NCBI RefSeq assembly: GCF_004358665.1
Contig: NZ_SMZR01000003.1
Location: 310,001-374,000, forward strand
Reading direction: 5' to 3'
DNA: 64,000 bases
Source of the DNA: Jeotgalibacillus sp. S-D1
Lineage (GTDB): Bacteria; Bacillota; Bacilli; Bacillales; Jeotgalibacillaceae
The notes under the pieces are model-generated. The model was given only the letters and a program-made list of their open reading frames with translations. It ran no database searches and was not told the origin of the DNA. Of this stretch, positions 52,355-60,381 are shown in pieces (the first letter of the stretch is position 1; each line of letters begins with the position of its first letter). The position numbers were made by a program, and so were the translations under genes.

Positions 52355-53800
52355 TTACAGATAGTCCATCGGATTAGCCAGTTTACCGTTTGAATATACT
52401 TCAAAGTGGAGGTGAACGCCTGTGGAAAAACCAGTTTCCCCCATTAATCCAAGAGATTCTCCTTTTTCCACTACCTGGCCAGGCTCCACATGGATCTCAC
52501 TTAAATGAGCATAGATTGTTCTTATGCCATTGTTATGATCGATGACCACTTTATTACCGTAGTCGCCGTCCATACCTGCAGAGACAACCTTTCCATTATC
52601 GGCACTTTTAATCGTTAAATTATCCGTACCTGCTATATCAATTCCTTTATGGTGTTTCCCCCATCTCGGACCCTGGTGGCTTGTGATCGTTCCGCCGTTT
52701 GCAGGCCATCCCAGCTCTCCTGTTCCGCGTGATGGAATTTCTTTTGTCCCTTCAGCAACGATTTGCTTTTGAGGCTTTTCTGTCACTTTCTCATCTTTTT
52801 TGGATTGTGACACTTCCTTACCATTTGTTTCCACAACTTTCAGTGTGTATTCCCGCTCGCCTTCTTTTCCTTCTTTTTCAACACGCGTTTTTCCTTTAAG
52901 CAAGTCAGCGTCTTCCACGGTTTCCTCTTCAAAAGCGATGCTTTCTTTAACACGTTTTTCTTTCTTTACTGTTACCTCCAGCCCTTCCAGCTGTCTGATC
53001 ACTTTAACCTCACTGTCTGGAGCAAGCTCTTCATCTTTTTCCAGATCGCCATTCAATTCGAAAAATGTTTCTTCTTTCATATCATATTTATCGATGATTT
53101 GTTCAATGGTCTCATCTTCAGCTACTTTGTGAGTCTCTTCCTGCTCACTTCCTTCAAGCAGGCGTTCTGCTGCTTTTTCAGCTGACACCAATTTTTCAGG
53201 CTCAACTTTCACGTCAGCCGGTTTTTTAAAATCTTCAATCGAAATATCCGTTATCCTGGTTTCATCCGTTTTCAGATCGGGTAATGTGCCTGTAGACTGC
53301 CGATCATACGCAGCGAATTCATTTATAGAGACAGCACTTTTTTTCATGATGCGAAGCATATCTTTTACTTCTTCTTCATTCCTTACATACGCAATTGATT
53401 CACCATCAAGCTCAATTGCCTTCGCTTCTGTTTCAAAGGCTGCTGATTCTTTTATTTGTTCCAGTACTTCTTCATCGTGCGTTTCAGCACTGAACACTTT
53501 TTCAGGTACGATGGTAAGCTCGTCCTTTAAATTAACGGCAAGCGATGAAAGATCATATTTATCTTTGAGTTTTTCCTTTTGTGATTCAATCCACTTGTTT
53601 AGAGTTTGCTCATCTTCTATGGCTCCGGCGTATTCGTCTCCGGAATAGACATGATACATCAGCTTAAGATCCGCATCCATATCATTCGCTGCTCCCGCTT
53701 GATCCATCCACACAAGAGAAGATAATAATATCCCGGCCGCTGCCAATTTCAATGTTTTAGAAAATTGATATGATTGTGGTGCTTTATTCTTCTTTCTCAT
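52355..53800 (-). CDS. Secreted M23 peptidase with LysM and G5-like domains
   Basis: 481 residues. Signal peptide to about 37 ('GILLSSLVWMDQAGA'), a long charged N-terminal region, a LysM-like module 'HKVAEDETIEQIIDKYDM' (about 222-265), a G5-like segment (270-340) and a C-terminal LytM/M23 domain with zinc ligands in 'HHKGIDIAG' (HxxxD) and 'HLHFEVYSNG'. It cleaves or binds peptidoglycan peptide bridges. Its place right upstream of walR suggests membership of the WalR regulon, but no clear WalR box was found upstream of it. Confidence 0.88.
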   Translation of the reverse strand: MRKKNKAPQSYQFSKTLKLAAAGILLSSLVWMDQAGAANDMDADLKLMYHVYSGDEYAGAIEDEQTLNKWIESQKEKLKDKYDLSSLAVNLKDELTIVPEKVFSAETHDEEVLEQIKESAAFETEAKAIELDGESIAYVRNEEEVKDMLRIMKKSAVSINEFAAYDRQSTGTLPDLKTDETRITDISIEDFKKPADVKVEPEKLVSAEKAAERLLEGSEQEETHKVAEDETIEQIIDKYDMKEETFFELNGDLEKDEELAPDSEVKVIRQLEGLEVTVKKEKRVKESIAFEEETVEDADLLKGKTRVEKEGKEGEREYTLKVVETNGKEVSQSKKDEKVTEKPQKQIVAEGTKEIPSRGTGELGWPANGGTITSHQGPRWGKHHKGIDIAGTDNLTIKSADNGKVVSAGMDGDYGNKVVIDHNNGIRTIYAHLSEIHVEPGQVVEKGESLGLMGETGFSTGVHLHFEVYSNGKLANPMDYL

Positions 53801-54156
53801 TCCGTACTCCTTCCACTTACATCCTCAAATGTATGTATCGTTTTACTTGAATAAGTGACCCGTTTATCAAAGGATCGAGTTCTGTCCTGATTTTTCACAC
53901 CCTACCAATGTACCATATGACCCGTTAAAAAATAGATCAATAGACTATCTGTAAAGGAAATGAAGTATTGATATGAAATGATGGAATGACAGGAATAATT
54001 AAGTAAGTTAAGGGGCTCTTTACGGGCTGGATAAGGAGGAAATGAAGAATCTGCACATCATATGAAATAGGACATTAGACTCCCCTTTGTAATGTTTTTG
54101 TTACGAAGGTTTTTTTGCATAAAAAAAAGATACACCACTAGCGCAGCGTATCTTGA
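53801..54156. other. Intergenic stretch between M23 peptidase and tRNA genes
   Basis: Nothing coding recognised. The tRNA operon terminator lies at 54127-54154: AAGATAC / GTATCTT, on minus followed by TTTTTTTT. Confidence 0.6.
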
Positions 54157-54229
54157 TGGCTTTGGACGGAATCGAACCGCCGACACATGGATTTTCAGTC
54201 CATTGCTCTACCGACTGAGCTACAAAGCC
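54157..54229 (-). tRNA. tRNA-Phe (GAA)
   Basis: 73 bases, full cloverleaf. Acceptor GGCTTTG / CAAAGCC, anticodon loop CTGAAAA, T arm GGTTCGATTCC. The 3' CCA is not encoded. Confidence 0.97.
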
Positions 54230-54258
54230 TTGTTTAGTTATTATTCTTTTAAAAATAA

Positions 54259-54334
54259 TGGCGGTCCCGACCGGGATCGAACCGGCGATCTCCTGCGTGA
54301 CAGGCAGGCATGTTAACCGCTACACCACGGGACC
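54259..54334 (-). tRNA. tRNA-Asp (GTC)
   Basis: 76 bases including encoded CCA. Acceptor GGTCCCG / CGGGACC, anticodon loop CTGTCAC, D arm GTGTAGCGGTTAAC. Confidence 0.97.
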
Positions 54335-54360
54335 ATGTTATATTGTAAGAAAATTTTAAT

Positions 54361-54435
54361 TGGTGACCCGTACGGGATTCGAACCCGTGTTACCGCCGTG
54401 AAAGGGCGGTGTCTTAACCGCTTGACCAACGGGCC
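54361..54435 (-). tRNA. tRNA-Glu (TTC)
   Basis: 75 bases including encoded CCA. Acceptor GGCCCGT / ACGGGTC, anticodon loop CTTTCAC, T arm GGGTTCGAATCCC. First of the three tRNA genes in the transcript. Confidence 0.97.
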
Positions 54436-54464
54436 GCAAGAACTTTCTCTTAACAACGAATCTA

Positions 54465-54494
54465 AATATATCACAATACTTTTTACTATGACAA
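54465..54494 (-). promoter_or_regulatory. tRNA operon promoter
   Basis: On minus TTGTCA (54489-54494), 18-base spacer, TATATT (54465-54470), about 30 bases before tRNA-Glu. Confidence 0.65.
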
Positions 54495-54645
54495 TCTTTT
54501 TTTAAAAAAACTTTTATATTTCTACAGAATTCGAGTTTATCCCCTTTCAAAACAGATAGTTGAATGATTATAACAGTGTCATAATTTGTCTCCTGCTACT
54601 TTTGCTTTAAGTTCATTTAAAGGATATTTTTTTAATTTGCACATA

Positions 54646-54776
54646 GTTGATTGGAGCTGAAGGTGTGAGACTCCCGCGGGATGCAGCGGGAGAGGTGAGA
54701 CCTCTGAAACTCAGGAGCGCTTGAAGATGGCTCACCCCCGCCCCGCGGAAAGCGAGCGCCTTCAGTGGAAATCAAC
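54646..54776 (+). repeat. Dispersed palindromic intergenic repeat, copy 4
   Basis: GTTGATTGGAGCTGAAGG ... CGCCTTCAGTGGAAATCAAC (in two parts), 131 bp, the most symmetrical copy. It fills the gap between tRNA-Glu and the K+ channel gene with a short AT-rich promoter region on either side. Confidence 0.87.
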
Positions 54777-54879
54777 GGCCTAATTTACATGAAAGAACCC
54801 AGACAATATTTATGCTTATTTTCTATGTCCAATCCTTTATACTTAATTTAGAAGAATACATAACTAAGGAGGGCAGGAC

Positions 54880-55917
54880 ATGCAGATTTTTTTTCGTCTA
54901 TGGAAGCAATTATCGGAAATGGATTTTCGGATTATCTCCATTTTATCTGTTGCTATTATTTTATTTGGAACGGTTTCTGTCCACTTCATTGAACCCGAAA
55001 CCTTTCCAACATTATTCGACAGCTTTTGGTGGACAATGACCACTCTCACAACGGTAGGCTATGGTGACTTTTTTCCAGTAACGGTTGCAGGACGTTTAGT
55101 GGGTGTGTTCCTGTTTATCTTTGGCATTGGCTTAATAGGGGTGCTGATCGGAAAGATTGTCGAATCAGCCAGCACGTATCAGCGTTTGAAGAAGGAGGGA
55201 CGACTTGTGTATAAAAAATCCGGACATTTTGTTTATATCGGCTGGTCTAAAAAAACCGAACAGGCCATGCGGGAAATTTTTAATCATGATCCAAAAGCAT
55301 CGCTGGTGCTGATCGAGGACCGTTTAGAAACGCCTATTACCCACGACCAGATTCATTTTATCAGCGGCGATCCAACAGAAGAAAAAGTATTAATGAAGGC
55401 AAATATACTGGAAGCCAAACGGGTAGCGATTTTCTCTGATCCTGACATTGAGAACGCTGTTTTGAAGGATGGAAAAAGCCTGTTGATTGCTTCTGCTGTA
55501 GAAGCGCTGTCGATTCAGCATAACAATGACATCCAAACCATTGTAGAAGTGAGTGAAGAACGGCATATCTCGAAGTTTAATCATATCCGGGTGGATGATT
55601 TTATTTTATCCGATGATTCGGTATCCCTTCTAATGGCGAAAGCAACCCTTCAGCCAGGCACCACGACCATTTTCAGACAGCTTTTGAGCAAGAAGTTCGG
55701 TAATAATATTCATGTAATCAAATCAAAACCCTCATGGAATACCTACCGTGATGCCTCGCAGAAGCTGCTGGATGATGGCGCTGTATTAATTGCTGTCAAT
55801 GAGGATATGGATTTTCGGGAGGCCAATCAAAAAAAGCTGACCAAAGAAGATACCTTATACGTGATTTGCCACGATACCGCCTTTGAGAAACTTAAAGCGA
55901 TTTACCAGACGGAATAA
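54880..55917 (+). CDS. Two-helix potassium channel with RCK domain, YugO-like
   Basis: 345 residues. Two membrane helices (about 17-36 and 72-92) flank a pore loop with selectivity filter 'TTVGYGD' (57-63). A TrkA-N/RCK domain follows (from about residue 115, 'GHFVYIGWSKKTEQAM') that gates the channel in response to ligands. YugO of Bacillus subtilis has this layout and carries K+ signals in biofilms. AAGGAGG precedes the ATG. Monocistronic. Confidence 0.9.
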   Translation: MQIFFRLWKQLSEMDFRIISILSVAIILFGTVSVHFIEPETFPTLFDSFWWTMTTLTTVGYGDFFPVTVAGRLVGVFLFIFGIGLIGVLIGKIVESASTYQRLKKEGRLVYKKSGHFVYIGWSKKTEQAMREIFNHDPKASLVLIEDRLETPITHDQIHFISGDPTEEKVLMKANILEAKRVAIFSDPDIENAVLKDGKSLLIASAVEALSIQHNNDIQTIVEVSEERHISKFNHIRVDDFILSDDSVSLLMAKATLQPGTTTIFRQLLSKKFGNNIHVIKSKPSWNTYRDASQKLLDDGAVLIAVNEDMDFREANQKKLTKEDTLYVICHDTAFEKLKAIYQTE

Positions 55918-56022
55918 TCTTCCGTCTTTTTTCATATAGTCTACGTTATAAATAATCTCCTCTTTTTTACAAATTCCTATATACTTATAAATAATTACAT
56001 TACTAAAGTGGAGGAATGTCCA

Positions 56023-56931
56023 TTGCCCATAAGGAAAAATGTAAGAAAGCCTCTCCCTGCCAGAAAAAGAAGCCAGCATAAAACACTGTCCATTAAAATG
56101 ATTGTAAAGCGTTCGGCTTTTATTATCACTGGAGCTGTTCTGATGGCTGTCGGTCTTGAGCTGTTTTTAGTACCCAATCAAGTCCTTGACGGCGGCATTG
56201 TAGGAATTTCAATTATTCTTTCTTATTTGACCGGATGGAAGCTTGGATTTTTCATTTTCACCTTAAATATCCCCTTCTTTTTTGTAGGCTACAAGCAAAT
56301 CGGGAAGACCTTTGCCTTATCTACTTTACTCGGCATCAGCGTGCTGTCCCTGGGAACGTTCTTGTTACACCCTGTGCCGGTATTTACAGACGATCTGCTG
56401 CTTGCCACCGTATTTGGCGGCATTATCTTAGGGATGGGTGTCGGAATCGTTATACGCTACGGAGGGTCGCTTGACGGCACTGAGATTTTGGCTATTTTAT
56501 TTAATAAAAACAGCCCCTTTTCTGTTGGGGAAATCATTATGTTTTTTAATTTCTTTATTTTTGTTCTTGCTGGATTTGTCTTTGAGTGGGACCGTGCCAT
56601 GTACTCGGCAATGACCTATTTTATAGCTTTTAAAACCATTGATATTGTGATACAGGGAATTGATGAATCGAAGTCCGCCTGGATTATCAGTGATGACCAT
56701 GAAGATATCGGGCAGGCCATCATCGACCGTCTCGGCCGCGGTGTGACATATTTACACGGGGAAGGCGCCTATACTGGGGACGGCAAAAAAGTGATCTTCT
56801 GCGTGATTACCCGGCTGGAAGAAGCCAAATTAAAAGGGATCGTGGAAGACATTGACCCTTCAGCATTTCTTGCTGTCGGCAGCATTGCAGAAGTCAGAGG
56901 CGGACGGTTTAAAAAACGGGCGATTCATTAA
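56023..56931 (+). CDS. YitT-family membrane protein (DUF161/DUF2179)
   Basis: 302 residues from the TTG at 56023, eight bases after GGAGG; the GTG at 56008 overlaps that site. Basic N terminus, then five to six membrane helices ('MAVGLELFLVPNQVLDGGIVGISI' pattern at about 41-64; 'GVGIVIRYGGSLDGTEILA' pattern) and a C-terminal cytosolic DUF2179 domain ('GRGVTYLHGEGAYTGDGKK' and 'GGRFKK'). Widespread in Firmicutes; molecular function unknown. A hairpin terminator follows. Confidence 0.9.
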   Translation: MPIRKNVRKPLPARKRSQHKTLSIKMIVKRSAFIITGAVLMAVGLELFLVPNQVLDGGIVGISIILSYLTGWKLGFFIFTLNIPFFFVGYKQIGKTFALSTLLGISVLSLGTFLLHPVPVFTDDLLLATVFGGIILGMGVGIVIRYGGSLDGTEILAILFNKNSPFSVGEIIMFFNFFIFVLAGFVFEWDRAMYSAMTYFIAFKTIDIVIQGIDESKSAWIISDDHEDIGQAIIDRLGRGVTYLHGEGAYTGDGKKVIFCVITRLEEAKLKGIVEDIDPSAFLAVGSIAEVRGGRFKKRAIH

Positions 56932-56937
56932 AGAAAT

Positions 56938-57060
56938 GAGACCGGGAAAAACGGAAAAAAGCATGTTCTCACGACAAACGTTCGTGAGAACATGCTTTTT
57001 ATTTATATGGGACCATTTTCTAAAAAAGTAGGTTCATAGAAGCGGAAATGAACCGGTCTC
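56938..57060. repeat. Composite terminator-repeat unit, short form
   Basis: Bounded by GAGACCGG (56938-56945) and CCGGTCTC (57053-57060). Contains a 19-bp terminator stem (AGCATGTTCTCACGA / TCGTGAGAACATGCT), then GGGACCATTTTCTAAAA, and a 24-base mini palindrome GGTTCAT ... ATGAACC (57031-57054). The unit at 58580-58807 has the same parts but with the full 128-bp palindromic repeat in place of the mini palindrome. Confidence 0.75.
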
Positions 57061-57071
57061 TTATCCTTCAT

Positions 57072-57971
57072 TTACTCATACTGCTTTAGCGCTTCCGTGT
57101 AATGCATTTTTACCTTTTCACGAAGCTCTTCAGGCTCTATTACTTTCACGTGTGCACCATATGCAAGAAGCTGAGATGCTGTATAGGATAATTCTCCATA
57201 AGGAATACTCCCTCTCCACATGTCACCTGATACTTCTTTAAAAAGCGGATCTGCTTTTGCCCTCCGTGCTCCTTCAGCAGTAAATGCTAATACTGTTTGA
57301 ACTGAAGGTCGTTCCTCAGGACGATTGAGCCATTCACTCAGTGTCGGAAGCTCATCATGTGTCTTTTCCCCAATTTTCGCGAAATGTATTCTGTCAGCAC
57401 GGTACAGCAACACTTTGTCTTTATATAAGGCAGGCATATACCATGTCTGATCAAAATAAAGGCCAAGAGGAAATATCCTGATATCTCTTTTCCCTTTTGA
57501 AGACTCATAAGTGATGAAGAGCTCCTGCTGGTCAAGTGATGCCTGCAGGATGAGAGTCGTCCAATTGTTTTTGGCCGATGATGCTGATATTTTAAACGCT
57601 ACTTTATTTTCAACCAGCCTGATTTTTTCCTTTGTAGAATCCGGCAATTCCGCAAAATAATTTTCAGCAAGATGGCTTCGTACCTCACTGAATGGAAGAT
57701 TAGGGATCTGTTGAAAGTAATGCAGCATTAAATACAGACCCAGCGCTTCATTTTCATTTAACTGAAGAGGCGGTAATAAACGATTGGGCAACACCCGGTA
57801 TCCTCCATACCTGCCTGGTTCCGAATAGAGAGGGAAGCCGATTTCCTGCAATCTTTCAAGGTCCCGTTGAATGGTTCTGACCGATACATCAAAGCGCCTG
57901 GCCAGTTCGGAAGCAGAGAATTTCCTGTTTGGCTCGAGCATTCGCATAATAGTCAGCTGTCGTTTATTCAT
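57072..57971 (-). CDS. HTH-WYL transcriptional regulator
   Basis: 299 residues from the ATG at 57971 (AAGGAG nine bases upstream; the longest frame runs over 100 codons into the divergent gene region and is spurious). N-terminal winged helix of DeoR/HTH_11 type ('FSASELARRFDVSVRTIQRD', 18-37), then WYL domain with 'GRYGGYRVL' before it and 'RADRIHFAKI' inside. WYL regulators often sense nucleic acids or nucleotides. It diverges from a reductase gene across a near-perfect dyad, which suggests that it controls both. Confidence 0.88.
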   Translation of the reverse strand: MNKRQLTIMRMLEPNRKFSASELARRFDVSVRTIQRDLERLQEIGFPLYSEPGRYGGYRVLPNRLLPPLQLNENEALGLYLMLHYFQQIPNLPFSEVRSHLAENYFAELPDSTKEKIRLVENKVAFKISASSAKNNWTTLILQASLDQQELFITYESSKGKRDIRIFPLGLYFDQTWYMPALYKDKVLLYRADRIHFAKIGEKTHDELPTLSEWLNRPEERPSVQTVLAFTAEGARRAKADPLFKEVSGDMWRGSIPYGELSYTASQLLAYGAHVKVIEPEELREKVKMHYTEALKQYE

Positions 57972-57987
57972 TAAAGCGTACTCCTTA

Positions 57988-58014
57988 TAATTACGACATG
58001 TTTTGTCATAATTA
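57988..58014. promoter_or_regulatory. Dyad operator between the WYL regulator and the reductase gene
   Basis: TAATTACGACA-TGTTT-TGTCATAATTA: 11-bp arms with one mismatch in the 80-bp divergent region. Confidence 0.65.
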
Positions 58015-58051
58015 CAGTATACACTTAGTAGTAGAAAAGGAGATGAAACAT

Positions 58052-58576
58052 ATGAGTAAAAACGTCTTATATATTGCCATGAGCCTGGATGGCATGATTG
58101 CAAAAGAAGATCATTCCCTTGACTGGCTGATGGAAGCTGAAGGGGAAGAGGATAATGGGTATAATCGCTTTTACAGCGGAATCTCTTCAGTGGTGATGGG
58201 CAATCGAACGTATCAGGAAGTACTGAAAATGTCAGATGAAAAACCCTACCAGGATCGTCCGGTTTACATTCTCTCAAGAACAGAGCAAGAGGATGGCTAC
58301 GCCACTTTCACATCGGAATCAGTGGATACCCTGCTTCCGGATTTGCAGAAAAAACATGGTGGTCCTGTATGGGTAGTTGGCGGCGGCGAGATTGTCAAAG
58401 CATGTGTTGAATCCCAGCTAATCGATGAATATTATATCGCTGTAATCCCGGTAGTATTAGGTGGAGGCATACCGCTGTTTCCGGAGGGGACAAGATATAC
58501 TGAGCTGAAGCTTAAAGGGACAGAAATATATAATCAGATTGTGATGCTTCATTATGTGAAAAAACAAGCAGAATAA
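58052..58576 (+). CDS. Dihydrofolate reductase-like (RibD C-terminal fold) protein
   Basis: 174 residues from the ATG at 58052 (AAGGAG nine bases upstream). Fold marks: 'LYIAMSLDGMIAKEDHSLDWL' pattern at 5-26, 'VVMGNRTYQEVL', 'PVWVVGGGEIVKACV' and 'VVLGGGIPLFPEG'. These YyaP/YwjB-like proteins share the fold of DHFR and of the RibD reductase and bind NADPH; the substrate is unknown. Divergent from and probably controlled by the WYL regulator. Followed by a strong terminator. Confidence 0.87.
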   Translation: MSKNVLYIAMSLDGMIAKEDHSLDWLMEAEGEEDNGYNRFYSGISSVVMGNRTYQEVLKMSDEKPYQDRPVYILSRTEQEDGYATFTSESVDTLLPDLQKKHGGPVWVVGGGEIVKACVESQLIDEYYIAVIPVVLGGGIPLFPEGTRYTELKLKGTEIYNQIVMLHYVKKQAE

Positions 58577-58597
58577 CTGTGGATGGGACAAAACAAA

Positions 58598-58640
58598 AAA
58601 AGAATGTTTTCACGACAAACTCTCGTGAAAACATTCTTTT
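58598..58640. terminator. Terminator between the reductase and purA
   Basis: Stem of 18 bp (AAAAGAATGTTTTCACGA / TCGTGAAAACATTCTTTT) with T runs on both exits. Preceded by GATGGGACAAAAC. It is part of the composite unit that ends at 58807. Confidence 0.85.
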
Positions 58641-58671
58641 CATCTGTGTGGGACCATTTTCTAAAAGAGTA

Positions 58672-58799
58672 GGTTCATTGGAGCGGAAGGTGGCGACTCC
58701 AGCGGGATGAAGCGGGAAAGGTGAGACACTGAAGATGCGCAGCATCGAAGTGGCTCACCCCCGCCCCGCGGAAAGCGCCGCCTGCAGCGGAAATGAACC
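58672..58799 (+). repeat. Dispersed palindromic intergenic repeat, copy 5
   Basis: 128 bp. Ends are GGTTCATTGGAGCGGAAGG and GCAGCGGAAATGAACC, so the outer stem GTTGATT/AATCAAC of the other copies is replaced by GGTTCATT/AATGAACC: both arms changed together. The inner landmarks are conserved. Confidence 0.87.
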
Positions 58800-58831
58800 G
58801 GTCTCCTTAGAGCTTTTGTTCCCGCTTTTTA

Positions 58832-60124
58832 TTACTGCAAGCGCCAAACGCTTTTCACAACATTTGTTTGTGTACGGTCAGGACCTACTGAGAAAATTGA
58901 TAGCGGAATGCCTGTCAGCTGTGATACACGCTCTAAGTAATGGCGCGCATTATCAGGAAGTTCGTCCAGCGTGCGGACCGCTGTTATATCTTCATCCCAG
59001 CCTGGAAGCTCTTCATAGATTGGCTCACATTTCGCCAACGTACGAAGGTTCGCAGGATATTCAGTGATAATCTCATCTCCTAAACGGTAGGCAGTACAGA
59101 TTTTCAATGTCGGAATTCCTGTTAGTACATCAATGGAGTTCAACGACAGGTCAGTCAGGCCGCTGACACGGCGTGCATGGCGAACCACAACGCTGTCAAA
59201 CCAGCCAACACGGCGTGCACGGCCCGTTGTTGTTCCATATTCACGGCCCACTTCACGGATCTGATGGCCAATTTCATCGTCAAGCTCTGTTGGGAACGGA
59301 CCATCGCCAACACGTGTTGTGTAAGCCTTCGAAACACCTACTACATGATTGATTTTTGTCGGACCAACCCCGGAACCAATTGTTACGCCGCCCGCTACCG
59401 GGTTAGATGACGTAACATATGGATATGTACCCTGGTCGATGTCGAGCATAACACCCTGAGCGCCTTCAAATAAAACGCGGCGTGCTTCATCAAGAGCATC
59501 ATTTAACACAACAGATGTATCACAAACATACTTCGCCACCTGCTGGCCATACTCGTAGTATTCTTCAAAAATATCTTCCAGTTTAAAGCCCTCAACCTCA
59601 TAAAAACGTTCCAGCATGCGGTTCTTTTCTTCCAGGTTGTTGGTAAGCTTTTCTTTGAATGACTCACGGTCTAAAAGGTCTGCAATACGAATTCCCATAC
59701 GGGCAGCTTTATCCATGTATGCAGGACCGATACCTTTTTTGGTTGTTCCGATTTTATTAGCGCCTTTTCGTTCTTCTTCCACTTCATCAAGCTTTAAGTG
59801 GTACGGCAAAATAACGTGCGCACGGTTGCTGATGCGCAGGTTTTCCGTTGTCACACCGCGGTCATGAAGATACTTCAATTCAGCCACAAGTGCTTTCGGA
59901 TCAACGACCATGCCGTTTCCGATGACAGAAATTTTATCTTTGTAGAAAATACCTGATGGAATCAAATGAAGCTTGTACGTTTCACCGTCAAATTTAATCG
60001 TATGTCCAGCGTTGTTACCGCCTTGGTAACGCGCAATTACTTCTGCATGTTCTGAGAGAAAGTCTGTAATCTTGCCTTTCCCTTCATCTCCCCATTGTGT
60101 GCCCACAACTACTACTGAAGACAT
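58832..60124 (-). CDS. purA: Adenylosuccinate synthetase
   Basis: 430 residues from the ATG at 60124 (GGAGGTG upstream; the longer frame adds 15). This equals the length of Bacillus subtilis PurA. GTP-binding motif '[16 protein letters not shown]' (9-24), 'GNNAGHTI' with catalytic Asp/His region, '[17 protein letters not shown]' and '[22 protein letters not shown]' pattern. It joins IMP and aspartate with GTP on the way to AMP. A promoter and likely PurR boxes lie upstream. Confidence 0.97.
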   Translation of the reverse strand: MSSVVVVGTQWGDEGKGKITDFLSEHAEVIARYQGGNNAGHTIKFDGETYKLHLIPSGIFYKDKISVIGNGMVVDPKALVAELKYLHDRGVTTENLRISNRAHVILPYHLKLDEVEEERKGANKIGTTKKGIGPAYMDKAARMGIRIADLLDRESFKEKLTNNLEEKNRMLERFYEVEGFKLEDIFEEYYEYGQQVAKYVCDTSVVLNDALDEARRVLFEGAQGVMLDIDQGTYPYVTSSNPVAGGVTIGSGVGPTKINHVVGVSKAYTTRVGDGPFPTELDDEIGHQIREVGREYGTTTGRARRVGWFDSVVVRHARRVSGLTDLSLNSIDVLTGIPTLKICTAYRLGDEIITEYPANLRTLAKCEPIYEELPGWDEDITAVRTLDELPDNARHYLERVSQLTGIPLSIFSVGPDRTQTNVVKSVWRLQ

Positions 60125-60173
60125 GAAATGCACCTCCGTTAGACTCTTTAAGCCCTTTTTTTCAAACAAGATC

Positions 60174-60248
60174 AGTGTACCAATCTATCACTGCCACGTC
60201 AACTAAAAGACGAACATTAATCTAAAAACAGTTAGCTATATTCGTATA
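60174..60248 (-). promoter_or_regulatory. purA promoter with candidate PurR boxes
   Basis: On minus TTGACG (60197-60202), 17-base spacer, TACACT (60174-60179). AAAGACGAACATT (plus, 60206-60218) matches the PurBox AWWWCCGAACWWT at 11 of 13; a weaker inverted copy containing ATTCGTATAAT ends at 60250. Placement upstream of -35 fits PurR repression. Confidence 0.5.
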
Positions 60249-60345
60249 ATGGTTGTACATCTATCGCGTTAAATCAATAAAGGATATTATTTGATTTTGC
60301 TGTTCTACTTGCTGCTAAACCCTACTGTTAAAGGTTTTTAAAGAA

Positions 60346-60381
60346 AAAAGAACGAACAGCTCCGCGGCTGTTCGTTCTTTT
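60346..60381 (-). terminator. Terminator overlapping the dnaB stop codon
   Basis: 15-bp stem AAAAGAACGAACAGC / GCTGTTCGTTCTTTT; on minus followed by TTTTTTCTTT. Confidence 0.85.

Noticed and set aside
53801-54126. WalR box upstream of the M23 peptidase
   Set aside because: No TGTWAH-N5-TGTWAH pair with correct spacing was found.
54092-54316. 74-codon frame covering the tRNA genes
   Set aside because: It is read across two tRNA genes in antisense; no real protein.
60125-60345. Possible purine riboswitch ahead of purA
   Set aside because: The leader from the predicted start point is only about 45 bases and shows no riboswitch core; PurR boxes explain control better.
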